A stretch of 61,230 nucleotides of DNA from Acidimicrobiia bacterium (GCA_022824805.1 JAJDZE010000147.1:1-61230); one strand, 5' to 3'; positions 16,810-25,263 are shown, numbered from the stretch's first letter. Notes: generated by a model from the sequence alone, not told the origin. Numbers and translations: made by a program.

Positions 16810-17424
16810 TCAGCCCCCGGCGCTGCCGGCGCGCCCCTCACGCACTGCATCGAAGGCCTGGGGGATGTAGCCCACCGCCGACCAGTAGTGGATCGGCAGG
16901 CCGACCGTCACGAAGATCCATGCCGCGACGCGGAAGGCATCCGCCGCGCCGATGTGACTGTCTGCTGCGAGGAACATCGGCACCGCGAACATCATGAGAA
17001 ACGTTCCGGTCTTGCCCCACCAGGTCACGTCGATCTTGCGAGCGCCGAGGGCCCCAAGCACCAAAGCGGCCACGGCAACCGCTGCTTCGCGCAACAGCGC
17101 CAGCACCGCGATCCACAGCGGCAGCGAGCCGTCGGCGATCATCACCACGAGCGCGACCAGCAGCAGCAGCCGATCAGCCGTGGGGTCCAGGATCTTGCCG
17201 AGCTCGGAGACCTGGTTGAAGCGACGCGCCACCCAGCCGTCGACCCAGTCGGTGGCACCCAGAGCGCCGAGCAGCAATGCCGCGGCCCAGCGGTCCTCGG
17301 CGCCGAATACCAGCCACACGAACCACGGCAGGCAGCACAGACGAGCCAAGCTGATCAGGTTCGGCACGGTGAACGGCCGCCATCCGACCTCGGGGACCGA
17401 CGACGCATCGGAGGCCTCGCTCAC
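16810..17424 (-). CDS. CDP-alcohol phosphatidyltransferase (PgsA family)
   Basis: 204 aa membrane enzyme that joins a CDP-lipid to an alcohol such as glycerol 3-phosphate. The signature DWVDGWVARRFNQVSELGKILDPTADR matches D-x2-D-G-x2-A-R-x8-G-x3-D-x3-D (quoted here in overlapping parts: DWVDGWVARR and GKILDPTADR). Several hydrophobic segments follow. It corresponds to mycobacterial pgsA2 (Rv1822) in order. The GTG at 17424 is preferred over GTG 17433 because the -10 box overlaps the latter. Confidence 0.85.
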   Translation of the reverse strand: MSEASDASSVPEVGWRPFTVPNLISLARLCCLPWFVWLVFGAEDRWAAALLLGALGATDWVDGWVARRFNQVSELGKILDPTADRLLLLVALVVMIADGSLPLWIAVLALLREAAVAVAALVLGALGARKIDVTWWGKTGTFLMMFAVPMFLAADSHIGAADAFRVAAWIFVTVGLPIHYWSAVGYIPQAFDAVREGRAGSAGG

Positions 17425-17431
17425 GCGGCTC

Positions 17432-17437
17432 ACAGTA
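17432..17437 (-). promoter_or_regulatory. Leaderless -10 box for pgsA-like gene
   Basis: TACTGT on the reverse strand, 7 bases before GTG 17424. Confidence 0.5.
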
Positions 17438-17454
17438 CCGAGATGCCGTCGGCT

Positions 17455-17460
17455 TAGGCT
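17455..17460 (+). promoter_or_regulatory. Leaderless -10 box for the HIT gene
   Basis: TAGGCT, 6 bases before ATG 17467. Confidence 0.45.
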
Positions 17461-17466
17461 GCGCGC

Positions 17467-17865
17467 ATGAGCACGATCTTCACGCGGATCATCGAGGGCG
17501 AGCTGCCCGGGACGTTCGTGTGGCGCGACGACCGTTGCGTCGCGTTCCTGTCCATCAATCCGCTGTCACCGGGTCACACGCTGGTGGTGCCGATCGCCGA
17601 GATCGACCACTGGCTGGACGTCCCGGCTGACCTTCAGGCGCACCTGTTCGATGTGTCCAGACGCATCGGGGAAGCTCAGATGCGCGCCCTGAGGCCCGAA
17701 CGCATCGGGCTGGTAGTCGCCGGCTTCGAGGTGCCTCACTGCCACATTCATGTGTGCCCGGTGAACTCGATGGCCGACATGAACTTTGCCCGGCCCCTGC
17801 CGATGGCCTCGGCCGAGGAGCTGAGCGGGCCCGCCGAAGCCATCCGCGCCGAGCTGGACGGCTGA
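17467..17865 (+). CDS. HIT-family nucleotide-binding protein
   Basis: 132 aa. FTRIIEGELPG is the HIT N-terminus, and PLSPGHTLVVPIAEIDHW and the triad VPHCHIHVCP (H-x-H-x-H) are conserved. HIT proteins hydrolyse AMP conjugates or dinucleoside polyphosphates. It is divergent from pgsA, with a short shared promoter region. Confidence 0.88.
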   Translation: MSTIFTRIIEGELPGTFVWRDDRCVAFLSINPLSPGHTLVVPIAEIDHWLDVPADLQAHLFDVSRRIGEAQMRALRPERIGLVVAGFEVPHCHIHVCPVNSMADMNFARPLPMASAEELSGPAEAIRAELDG

Positions 17866-17888
17866 GCCCGCCCGCTCGCAGCGCAGGG

Positions 17889-18653
17889 CTAGAAGAGCCG
17901 ACCAGGCGCCGCTTCAGTTGCATCTGCGGGTTCGATGAGACTGGCATCGCTGTTGCGAACATTGCCCACCTCTCGACCCACCCGGTGCGAACGCAGGATG
18001 CCCTCATCCGCGGGCACGCACATGGCCGACAGCACCTCGACATCGTCGTTGGCCGAGTCGAGCCACGCTTCCCACTGCCAGCGTTCCAGCAGCACCGGCA
18101 TGCGGTCGTGAATCGGCGTCATGAAGCTGTTCGCGGCGGTGGTCAGCACAGTTGCCGAGTGAAGGGCCTGACGTGGACCGCCCGAGGCATCTGCGTTCGC
18201 TCCGTCGGCTGCATCGCCGCTTGAAGGCGGCGACCAGCGTTCCCACAGGCCCGCCATGGCGAGCATTGCGCCGTCGGTACGGGTGATGTAGTGCGGCAGC
18301 GGCCGGCCGTCACGGCTCGTCCCTGTCGGCATCTTGGGCCACTCGTAGAAGCCGTCGGCCGGGACGATGCAGCGGCGCCGTGTGAACGCATCACGGAACG
18401 AGTTCTTCGTCGCCGCGGTCTCAGACCGGGCATTGAACAGCGGCGAGCCCTTCGTAGAGTCGGCTGACCAGGCCGGCACGAGGCCCCACCGGAACGTCTC
18501 GATCCTGCGGGCATCATCGTTGCCCACCACGGCCACGATGTCGGCAGTGGGTGCCACGTTGTAGCTGCGGGGTGCATCGAAAGCCGGCAGCGGGGTGTCG
18601 AAGTGCGCCGCGATCTGTTCAAGACTGGCCGATGCGACGAACCTCCCGCACAT
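17889..18653 (-). CDS. HMCES/YedK-like SOS response-associated protein
   Basis: 254 aa. The initiator Met is followed by catalytic Cys2 (MCGRF), with the Asn in SYNVAPT, Glu in DGFYEWPK and His in PIHDRMPVLL. HMCES proteins form a thiazolidine crosslink with abasic sites in single-stranded DNA to shield them. A stretch near the middle (SSGDAADGANADASGG) is an inserted flexible loop. ATG 18653 follows a TACGCT box by 6 bases. It is convergent with the HIT gene. Confidence 0.9.
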   Translation of the reverse strand: MCGRFVASASLEQIAAHFDTPLPAFDAPRSYNVAPTADIVAVVGNDDARRIETFRWGLVPAWSADSTKGSPLFNARSETAATKNSFRDAFTRRRCIVPADGFYEWPKMPTGTSRDGRPLPHYITRTDGAMLAMAGLWERWSPPSSGDAADGANADASGGPRQALHSATVLTTAANSFMTPIHDRMPVLLERWQWEAWLDSANDDVEVLSAMCVPADEGILRSHRVGREVGNVRNSDASLIEPADATEAAPGRLF

Positions 18654-18659
18654 GTCCCG

Positions 18660-18665
18660 AGCGTA
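18660..18665 (-). promoter_or_regulatory. Leaderless -10 box for the HMCES gene
   Basis: TACGCT on the reverse strand, 6 bases before ATG 18653. Confidence 0.5.
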
Positions 18666-18677
18666 GAACGCCTGAGA

Positions 18678-18911
18678 TCAGCTGCCCGCTTCGAATTCGG
18701 AGCGAGGCACTCCCGATTGGCGGATGATCGACAGCAGTGTGCCGGTGCGCAATTCGCGGTGCATCGGAACCGGCACGGTGATCGTGCCGTCGGGGCCAGA
18801 CTTCTGCATCGCGAGATGACTGCCTCGCCGTCGGACCTCGGCAAAGCCATGAGCCGACAGGATGCGGCACACGTCGTGACCGGACAGAACGCGCAACCTA
18901 CCCAACGGCAA
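18678..18911 (-). CDS. hicA: HicA-like mRNA interferase toxin
   Basis: 77 aa. The short dsRBD-like HicA fold is clear: SGHDVCRILSAHGFAEVRR, then the catalytic His in RGSHLAM, GTITVPVPMHRELRTGTLLSIIRQ. It cleaves mRNA when free of HicB. Its start overlaps the end of hicB by 14 bases. The order hicB-hicA is the reverse of the E. coli arrangement. Confidence 0.85.
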   Translation of the reverse strand: MPLGRLRVLSGHDVCRILSAHGFAEVRRRGSHLAMQKSGPDGTITVPVPMHRELRTGTLLSIIRQSGVPRSEFEAGS

Positions 18912-19119
18912 CCTCGATCTGCGTCACATAGACCTCGCCTCGCGAGCGCCGCCGGACCTCTTCGGTGGATGCGGTCTCAAAGAACAACGCGAGTGCTTCA
19001 GCGAGATTCTCGCGTGCCTCCGCCACAGTTGCGGCCTGGCTGGCGACGTCCACTTCGGGGCAGAGCGCTACATAGCCATCTCCGTCTCGTTCGACGATCG
19101 CCGTCAAGAGCCTGTTCAT
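18898..19119 (-). CDS. hicB: HicB-like antitoxin
   Basis: 73 aa. The partly degraded RNase-H fold of HicB is seen in AIVERDGDGYVALCPEVDVASQ and TVAEARENLAEALALFFE. There is no obvious C-terminal DNA-binding domain, so autoregulation may rest elsewhere. GGGAGG lies upstream of ATG 19119. It precedes hicA and shares a transcript with it. Confidence 0.85.
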   Translation of the reverse strand: MNRLLTAIVERDGDGYVALCPEVDVASQAATVAEARENLAEALALFFETASTEEVRRRSRGEVYVTQIEVAVG

Positions 19120-19233
19120 CTCTCGCCTCCCGGCACTGTTGTCAGATCCACAGCATGTCCAAGTCCAGAATATGCCCGCAGATGGTCAAGGCCGACAGCT
19201 TCGACGATTGTCCGATGCTCCTCGACTCCCACA

Positions 19234-19353
19234 CGTCGGCATGCTGCCCTACCGGCTTGACGCCCGCACGGAGTCCTGCCTCGTAAGCGTTCGCTGACTC
19301 AGTCGACATGGCGGCGCTTCGGCCCGCATGCGGAAGGAGAGCCTTCAGCGTTA
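19234..19353 (+). repeat. Left direct repeat of the defence island
   Basis: About 120 bases matching 27409-27528 at roughly 101 of 120 positions in an ungapped hand alignment. It begins CGTCGGCATGCTG and runs past a TGACTCAG. The same orientation as the right copy. Confidence 0.8.
19235..19297 (+). pseudogene. hipA 3'-end remnant
   Basis: Twenty codons plus TGA encode VGMLPYRLDARTESC then LVSVR, against VGMLLDRLDTRTKSC then LASVR at the C-terminus of the intact hipA at 27472. No hipA-like sequence continues upstream in frame. It is a decayed or truncated second hipA copy, or the target-site duplicate of an insertion. Confidence 0.65.
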
Positions 19354-19409
19354 CGATGCACATGAAAATAATTTGAAATTCATGAATTATCATTGAATGA
19401 TCTCTGATC

Positions 19410-19610
19410 GTGGGATTTGTCGACGATCTCTGGACGCTGCTGTTGTCCGACGACGAAGCCGAAGAACAGGAAGCGCTCGACCGGCTGCTCGCTGACGAAG
19501 CGGCAACGGAGACTGCGCTGGCGACGTTCTTCGTCGACGAGTCGGACTCTCAACTGCCGCAGCCTCGCACAGGCGCCCCAGAAGCCGCCCCCGATCAAGG
19601 ACCGAGGTGA
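19410..19610 (+). CDS. Small acidic hypothetical protein
   Basis: 66 aa with 17 Asp/Glu, three Arg and no Lys. The N-terminal 45 residues (VDDLWTLLLSDDEAEEQEAL and on) look helical and the tail is Pro-rich. GTG 19410 lies just after an AT-rich patch that includes the palindrome AATTCATGAATT. It sits immediately upstream of the restriction-modification gene. No family recognised; a DNA-mimic role is only a guess from charge. Confidence 0.4.
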   Translation: MGFVDDLWTLLLSDDEAEEQEALDRLLADEAATETALATFFVDESDSQLPQPRTGAPEAAPDQGPR

Positions 19611-19710
19611 GGTGCTGCGCCCGGCGCGCCCCGTGATGGGACTCCCGACCCAATCCTCGCGGCCATCCGTAGACCGCTTGGTGGATTCCGTCCCCTGGCA
19701 TCGGCACCGG

Positions 19711-19716
19711 TACTGT
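19711..19716 (+). promoter_or_regulatory. Leaderless -10 box for the restriction locus
   Basis: TACTGT, 7 bases before ATG 19724, which opens a 12-codon leader rather than the main gene. No good -35 is visible. Confidence 0.45.
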
Positions 19717-19723
19717 TCGCGTC

Positions 19724-19762
19724 ATGTTCCGAGCGCTGCACTGTCCGGCAGTCAGCCGATGA
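19724..19762 (+). CDS. 12-codon leader peptide
   Basis: ATG at 19724 encodes MFRALHCPAVSR and a TGA at 19760-19762 that overlaps the ATG (19759) of the restriction gene as ATGA. With a leaderless -10 box just upstream and no Shine-Dalgarno before 19759, the main gene is probably translated by coupling from this leader. Confidence 0.45.
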   Translation: MFRALHCPAVSR

Positions 19763-22700
19763 CGACGAATTCGGCACCGTTCGACCTCGTGACGCTGCTG
19801 ACCGATCGGTACCCATCGCCGACTGCACGCGGCAGCGCATTCGAGCGCCTGATGCAGCAAGCCTTCCGGCAGCACCCCGACGTGTACGGGCCTCAACGCT
19901 TCAAGCAAATATGGCGTTGGATGGAGTGGCCCGAGCGGGTCGAACGCGGATACGGCGCCGATGCAGGCATCGACCTCGTTGCCGAGCAGACCGAAGAAGC
20001 CGGCGGGGGCCTGTGCGCCATCCAGACCAAGGCATATACCTCCCGGCGCATCGATAGGCCCGCTGTCGACTCGTTCATCTCCGAGTCTGACAGCGACGAT
20101 TTCTCCGCGCGGCTGCTGGTGTTGACGGCGCCCCTCACGGATCACGCCCGCAGGGCAGTCGAGAAGGCGGTGCCGCGCTGCGAAGTGCTGCACCGCAGCG
20201 ACCTCGAGTCGTGGCCCGTCAACTGGGACGAGTGCCTCGACCACCCGGCCGAGTTGCGCTTCACGCCCCAGCCGCGCCATACGCCCAAGCCGTTTCAGGT
20301 CGAGGCGATAGCGAAGGTGCTCGACGGGCTCGCCGCGGGAGACCGCGGACGGCTCATTCTGCCCTGCGGAACGGGCAAGTCGGTCGTCTCGCTGTGGATT
20401 GCCGAACAGCAGGCCGGCGTCGGCGGGCGGGTCCTGTACTTGGTGCCCTCAATCGCTCTGATGAACCAGACGATGCGCGAATGGGCACGCCAGCGAAATC
20501 CCGACATTGCGCATCGTTACATCGGCGTGTGCTCCGATACCCGCGCCGGACACGCGGCCGAGGATTCGCCATTGGCCGAGCTGGCAATGCCGGTCACCAC
20601 CGATCCGCAGCGCATCGCAGCGCAGCTAGCCATGAGCGATTCGGAGGCGATGACCGTCGTGTTCTGCACCTACCAGTCGCTCAGCCTCATCGCTGACGCG
20701 CAGGCTGGAGACGAGTCGGGCACCCGGGTACCCCCCTTCGATCTCGTGCTCTGCGACGAGGCACACCGCACCACCGGCATCGAGGACACGAAGACGCCGA
20801 AGAAGGCCAAGGCCGACAGTCGGACGATCACCCCGTACTCCTTCATTCACAACCCGGAGCGCGTGCGTGCCCACAAGCGCCTCTATATGACGGCGACACC
20901 TCGCGTCTACACCGAGGCAGCCAGGCGCCGAGCCAACGAGCACGAGCGCGACTTCGACGTCTTCTCCATGGACGACCCGAGCATCTACGGTCCTGAGCTG
21001 TACCGCATGTCGTTCGGCGACGCGGTCGAGGGCGGCCACCTCACCGACTACAAGGTGCTGGTCATCGCGGTGGCCGAGAACCCGGTGCTCGATGCATTCG
21101 ACAGCATCGTGATCGACGACGATCGGCCATTCAGCATCCACGAAGCAGTCCGCTTTGCCGGATGCTGGGACGGCTTGGCCGATCCCACCACCACCGCTGC
21201 TGAGGGCCGCATCACGGGCGCCGTCAACCCGCACGACGCTGCCCAGCGAGTCATCGCCTTCACCAACCGAATCCGCAACTCCCAACTGGTGGAGAGGTAC
21301 TGGAACCCCGTCGTCGAGGCGGTGGCTGCCGCGGTGCATGGTCGGACAGCGGCTGGCGATAAGGCCGAACTGCTCGGCTGCGACGTACGCCACGTCGACG
21401 GCTCGAAGAACGCGCTCGAACGAGCCGACACGATCGCATGGCTGCGACAAGGCGACGCCGACGGCGCCTGCCGCATCGTGACCAACGCCCGCTGCCTCAC
21501 CGAGGGCATCGACGTGCCGGCATTGGACGCCGTGATCTTCCTCGAACCGAAGCAGTCACAGATCGATGTCATACAGGCCGTCGGCCGCGTGATGCGGCGC
21601 GCCGAGCACAAAGATGTCGGCTACGTGATCCTGCCGGTGGTGGTTCCCTCCGGCGCAAGCCTGCTCGACGACCAGGTGCTGTCTGGCTCCGACTTCAAGG
21701 CCGTTTGGAAGGTCCTCAAGGCCCTGCGCTCGCACGACGAACGCCTAGACGTCGCGATCAACACAGCCGACCTGACAGGACGGCTGCCCATCAGCATCCT
21801 GCCGAGCGGCGTATGCAGCACATGCGGCCGGGCCGACGCCGAGTGTGACTGCGAGCAGGATGGCAACGGCGACATCGACGGCAAGGTAACCCAGCAGCGT
21901 CTGCCCTTCGAGCACGCCATTGCGTCACGGCTGGTGGCCGCCTGCGGGGATCGCCAGTACTGGGATCGCTGGGGACGTGAAGTAGCTCGGATCACCGGCA
22001 CCATCACTGAGCATGTGCGAACCACTGTCGGCGCAGACACCGACTTGGCTGCCAAGTTCGAGCGCTTCGGCGACCAGATGGAAGCCACCATCGGCGGGAG
22101 CCTGCCGTCGGGCGACCTTGCGGTGCTCGTAGCCCAGCACGTGGTCACGATGCCGGTCTTCGATGCGCTGTTCGCAGGCAGCGGTTTCGCTGACCGCAAC
22201 CCGATCTCTGCTGCGCTGAACGAACTGCTCGACGAGTTCAAGGCTGCCGACATCCGGCTTCGTGACGAGACGGTCGCATTGGACCGGTTCTACGACAGCG
22301 TCCGCAACCGTCTCTCTGGTGCGGCCGACTCCGATGCTCGGCTCAAGATCATGCTGGAGGTGTACGAGTCGTTCTTCAAAGAGGCGATGCCCGCCGAGAT
22401 CACTCGACTGGGGATCGTCTACACGCCTGTGGAACTCGTGGATTTCATGCTGCGGTCGGTCGACGCTGTGCTGCGCCAGGAGTTCGGACGCGGATTGACC
22501 TCGAAGGATGTCCATATCTTGGACCCCTTCACAGGCACGGGCACGTTCATCAACCGTCTGCTCACCCAGAACAACAGCGCCGGCGAGCCGCTGATCGCAG
22601 ACGAAGACTTGGAGCGCAAGTTCGTCAACACGCACAACCCGCTGGTGCCGGGCGGCAGCGTCCAAGAGATCCACGCCAACGAGATCGTGCTCCTCGCCTA

Positions 22701-24117
22701 CTACTTGGCCGCCATCAAGATCGAAGAGGGCTACCGGGACCGCACTGGCAGCTACGAGCCATTCAGCGGCATCGTGCTGACTGACACGTTCTCCCACGAC
22801 CCCGCAAGCCTGCCCGGAACGGGAACGATCGGCTACAACTCCGCGCGCGCCCGACAGCAAAACGAACTCCCCATACAAGTCATCATCGGCAACCCCCCGT
22901 GGTCGGCCGGCCAAAAGTCAGCGGGCGACGACAACCCGAACGTCGAGCACCCCCACATCGAGCAGCGCGTGCGCGACACCTACGGCCGCAGGCACCGCGA
23001 AGTCACCGGCCGCGGCGCCGGGCCGTCCTCGGGAAACCTGTACGTGGAGGCATTCCGCTGGGCGTGCGACCGCCTCGACACCCCAGAAGGCACTGGGGAT
23101 CGCCCTGGCGTCATCGCCATGGTGCATCCGAACTCGCTCTCGAATGCACCCTCGCTGGCAGGAATGCGTGCGTCGTTGCGAGACGAGTTCACCGACATCT
23201 ACGTCGTGAATCTGCTCGGCGACGCAATGAAGTCAGGCGATGACCGGCAACGTGAAGGCCAAAGCGCTTTCGGCCAAGGCTCTCGCAACGGCGTGCAGCT
23301 CACCGTGCTCGTTCGCAACCCGAGCAGGGGCCAAGGTGCAGCCACGCTGCATTACGCCGAAGCGCCCGAATACTCGACTCGTGACGCAAAGTTCGCTTGG
23401 CTCGCGGGCCTCGCCGACGTCACCGGCGACCAGTTCCAAACGGTGCCCGTCAATGACGCCCACGACTGGGTCAACCTCACCGACGACTCCTTCTCAGAGC
23501 TGCTGCCCGTTCTGACGGTCGGCCGGGAATCGTCGAGCGAAGCCGCCATCACCGAGCAGAGCGCCCTCGGTGCCAAGACGAACTGTGACGCCTACGTCTA
23601 TGCGTTCAGCCGGGAAGCGCTCTCAACCAAGGTGGCCGCACTGATTGAAGCCTACGAACGCGCACGTCAAGCCGTGGAACAGGGTGCATCCTTCGAGAGC
23701 ATCACCGCGAACGATGACCTCGAGACCATCAAGTGGACACATACCTTGAAGAGTTCGCTCAAGCGCAACCTCGAGATCGAATTCGACGAGAGCCGCATTC
23801 GCGAGGTGCTGTATCGGCCGTTCACCAAGCTCTGGCTCTATGAGGACCATCGCATCATTTCTCAAGCGAGGGCCACAAGTGACCTGTTCCCGCCGACCGA
23901 ATCTGCTAGGGACGCTACCGACCGACCGACCGACCGACCGACCGACCGACCGACCGACCGACCGACCGACCGACCGACCGACCGACCGACCGGGATCTGC
24001 ATCGCAGCGCCGAACAACCGGGCCGTCTTCGGAACACTGGCGACCGATTGCGTCGTCGACCTCTGCGCCTTCGGCACCAACCAGCCCGCCCGGGCCATCC
24101 CACGACGACGATCCTGA
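19759..24117 (+). CDS. Type ISP-like restriction-modification enzyme (helicase-nuclease-methylase), tail in frame 1
   Basis: 1452 aa single-chain enzyme. An Mrr-like PD-(D/E)xK nuclease (D72, QTK at 89-91) is followed by an SF2 helicase/translocase with GTGKS (204-208), DEAH (333-336), MTATPRV and QAVGRVMRR. Then comes an N6-adenine methyltransferase with DPFTGTGTF (~922) and NPPW (~1045), and a target-recognition region. It would methylate one DNA site and cleave unmodified DNA after translocation. At ~1387 an (ACCG)19 tract encodes (TDRP)6, then tail copy 1 ends at 24117. The family's last ~250 residues are encoded separately at 24343. An open frame back to 19417 is rejected as non-homologous. 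Confidence 0.85.
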   Translation: MTTNSAPFDLVTLLTDRYPSPTARGSAFERLMQQAFRQHPDVYGPQRFKQIWRWMEWPERVERGYGADAGIDLVAEQTEEAGGGLCAIQTKAYTSRRIDRPAVDSFISESDSDDFSARLLVLTAPLTDHARRAVEKAVPRCEVLHRSDLESWPVNWDECLDHPAELRFTPQPRHTPKPFQVEAIAKVLDGLAAGDRGRLILPCGTGKSVVSLWIAEQQAGVGGRVLYLVPSIALMNQTMREWARQRNPDIAHRYIGVCSDTRAGHAAEDSPLAELAMPVTTDPQRIAAQLAMSDSEAMTVVFCTYQSLSLIADAQAGDESGTRVPPFDLVLCDEAHRTTGIEDTKTPKKAKADSRTITPYSFIHNPERVRAHKRLYMTATPRVYTEAARRRANEHERDFDVFSMDDPSIYGPELYRMSFGDAVEGGHLTDYKVLVIAVAENPVLDAFDSIVIDDDRPFSIHEAVRFAGCWDGLADPTTTAAEGRITGAVNPHDAAQRVIAFTNRIRNSQLVERYWNPVVEAVAAAVHGRTAAGDKAELLGCDVRHVDGSKNALERADTIAWLRQGDADGACRIVTNARCLTEGIDVPALDAVIFLEPKQSQIDVIQAVGRVMRRAEHKDVGYVILPVVVPSGASLLDDQVLSGSDFKAVWKVLKALRSHDERLDVAINTADLTGRLPISILPSGVCSTCGRADAECDCEQDGNGDIDGKVTQQRLPFEHAIASRLVAACGDRQYWDRWGREVARITGTITEHVRTTVGADTDLAAKFERFGDQMEATIGGSLPSGDLAVLVAQHVVTMPVFDALFAGSGFADRNPISAALNELLDEFKAADIRLRDETVALDRFYDSVRNRLSGAADSDARLKIMLEVYESFFKEAMPAEITRLGIVYTPVELVDFMLRSVDAVLRQEFGRGLTSKDVHILDPFTGTGTFINRLLTQNNSAGEPLIADEDLERKFVNTHNPLVPGGSVQEIHANEIVLLAYYLAAIKIEEGYRDRTGSYEPFSGIVLTDTFSHDPASLPGTGTIGYNSARARQQNELPIQVIIGNPPWSAGQKSAGDDNPNVEHPHIEQRVRDTYGRRHREVTGRGAGPSSGNLYVEAFRWACDRLDTPEGTGDRPGVIAMVHPNSLSNAPSLAGMRASLRDEFTDIYVVNLLGDAMKSGDDRQREGQSAFGQGSRNGVQLTVLVRNPSRGQGAATLHYAEAPEYSTRDAKFAWLAGLADVTGDQFQTVPVNDAHDWVNLTDDSFSELLPVLTVGRESSSEAAITEQSALGAKTNCDAYVYAFSREALSTKVAALIEAYERARQAVEQGASFESITANDDLETIKWTHTLKSSLKRNLEIEFDESRIREVLYRPFTKLWLYEDHRIISQARATSDLFPPTESARDATDRPTDRPTDRPTDRPTDRPTDRPTGICIAAPNNRAVFGTLATDCVVDLCAFGTNQPARAIPRRRS
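23917..23992 (+). repeat. (ACCG)19 tetranucleotide repeat inside the restriction gene
   Basis: 76 bases, 19 perfect units, read as TDRP repeats in every frame, so no frame contains a stop. Gain or loss of one unit shifts the downstream frame by one base. It is positioned between the body of the enzyme and three alternative tails. Confidence 0.95.
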
Positions 24118-24346
24118 TCTCTGGGGCCTCGAACATGACCTTCCAAGCACTAGCGACGGACACCATGCCCGACATCGCGGCGATCAAGGGATCTCAGCAG
24201 ACGCGCGCACTGCCGCGACAGAGGCGATCCTCTTGAGCACGCCGTCCACCCGAACGACCTTTGCTGCGCTAGCCACACAGACGCTGCCGGACTTGCACGC
24301 CTTGGACCCGGCAGGACGCGCATTCCCGCGGAAGCGACAGCCATGA
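23994..24346 (+). repeat. Three tandem 116-bp tail cassettes, one per reading frame
   Basis: Copies begin at 23994, 24110 and 24226 (each starting GATC), spaced exactly 116 bases. In frames 1, 3 and 2 respectively they encode FGTLATDCVVDLCAF...RAIPRRRS, FQALATDTMPDIAAI...RALPRQR and FAALATQTLPDLHAL...RAFPRKRQP, with stops at 24117, 24236 and 24346. All match the family motif F-x-x-L-x-T-D-x-x-P-D-L near the end of Type ISP enzymes. Confidence 0.85.
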
Positions 24347-25182
24347 CTGAAACGCTCGATCTGCGAATGCCCGGCGACGATCAAGTGGCCGACACGGACA
24401 ACGTCAGTGACTGGGCATTGGAGCAGTTCCAAGCCAAATACGGCTCCGACATCTCCAAGGACGACATCTGGGAATACCTGTACGGCGTGATGCACTCGCC
24501 GGAATGGCGCGTCGACTACCGCCACGATCTTCAGCGCAACCTGCCGCGCATCCCGCTGGCCGACGATTTCGAACCGTTCCGGGCAGCTGGGCGCAAGCTG
24601 ATGGACCTCCACATCGGTTACGAAACCGTCGACGAATATCCAGTGCAGTGCCTCGTGGATAGTGAGCCGGACGAAGGCGACGCCGACGGCAGCGCCTACC
24701 GGATCGAGAGCCGGATGCGCTGGGGCAAGCGCTCTGACGGCAGCGAAGACCGCACTGTGCTCTTGGTCAACAGCAGGTGCCGCCTCGTCGGCATTCCAGT
24801 CGAGACCGCGCACTACACAGTGTCGGGGCGCACCCCGCTGCAATGGGCCATCGACAGCCTGCGCGTCAAGCACGACAAAGCGTCGGGCATCATCGACGAT
24901 CCCAACGGCTGGCGCGACTGGGCAGACGAGCCGTTCAACCTCATTCGCCACCTGCGCCGTCTCGTCACGGTGAGCTACGAATCGGCCGTCATCATCGCCT
25001 GGCTGCCCACCTCGCGGCCCGGCGAGTCACACCTGTACGAGCCGGGTCCCGTCACGCTCGCCGACATCATCGAATCGCAGGGCAAGGCACCACCGCTCGA
25101 AGACCCCACCGGCATCATCTACACCGACGAAGAATTCGTCGCGCACCTAGAGTCTCTTGCCGACGAACCGCCCGTCGGGTGA
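24343..25182 (+). CDS. Detached C-terminal domain of the Type ISP enzyme
   Basis: 279 aa. ALEQFQAKYGSDISKDDIW, EYLYGVMHSPEWRVDYRHDL and LPRIPLADDFEPFRAAGRKL match the extreme C-terminus of Type ISP restriction enzymes (LlaGI/LlaBIII group), where it belongs to the target-recognition region. Here it is a separate gene whose ATG overlaps (ATGA) the stop of tail cassette 3 only. In the present tract length the upstream protein stops 225 bases earlier, so coupling would be lost. It may supply DNA specificity in trans. Confidence 0.8.
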   Translation: MTETLDLRMPGDDQVADTDNVSDWALEQFQAKYGSDISKDDIWEYLYGVMHSPEWRVDYRHDLQRNLPRIPLADDFEPFRAAGRKLMDLHIGYETVDEYPVQCLVDSEPDEGDADGSAYRIESRMRWGKRSDGSEDRTVLLVNSRCRLVGIPVETAHYTVSGRTPLQWAIDSLRVKHDKASGIIDDPNGWRDWADEPFNLIRHLRRLVTVSYESAVIIAWLPTSRPGESHLYEPGPVTLADIIESQGKAPPLEDPTGIIYTDEEFVAHLESLADEPPVG

Positions 25183-25263
25183 CGGCCGGGCATCCGACCG
25201 CACGCGGCCGACAACTTTGGCGCATGACTGGGAAGCCAGGCGCCACTTCGTCACGTTCACCAT

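Noticed and set aside
19417-19758. Upstream extension of the restriction gene
   Set aside because: The frame is open but the residues are Arg/Ser/Thr-rich frame-shifted product with no homology; the nuclease domain begins right after ATG 19759.
23917-23992. ACCG tract as a CRISPR-like array
   Set aside because: The units are contiguous with no spacers; it is a simple tetranucleotide repeat.
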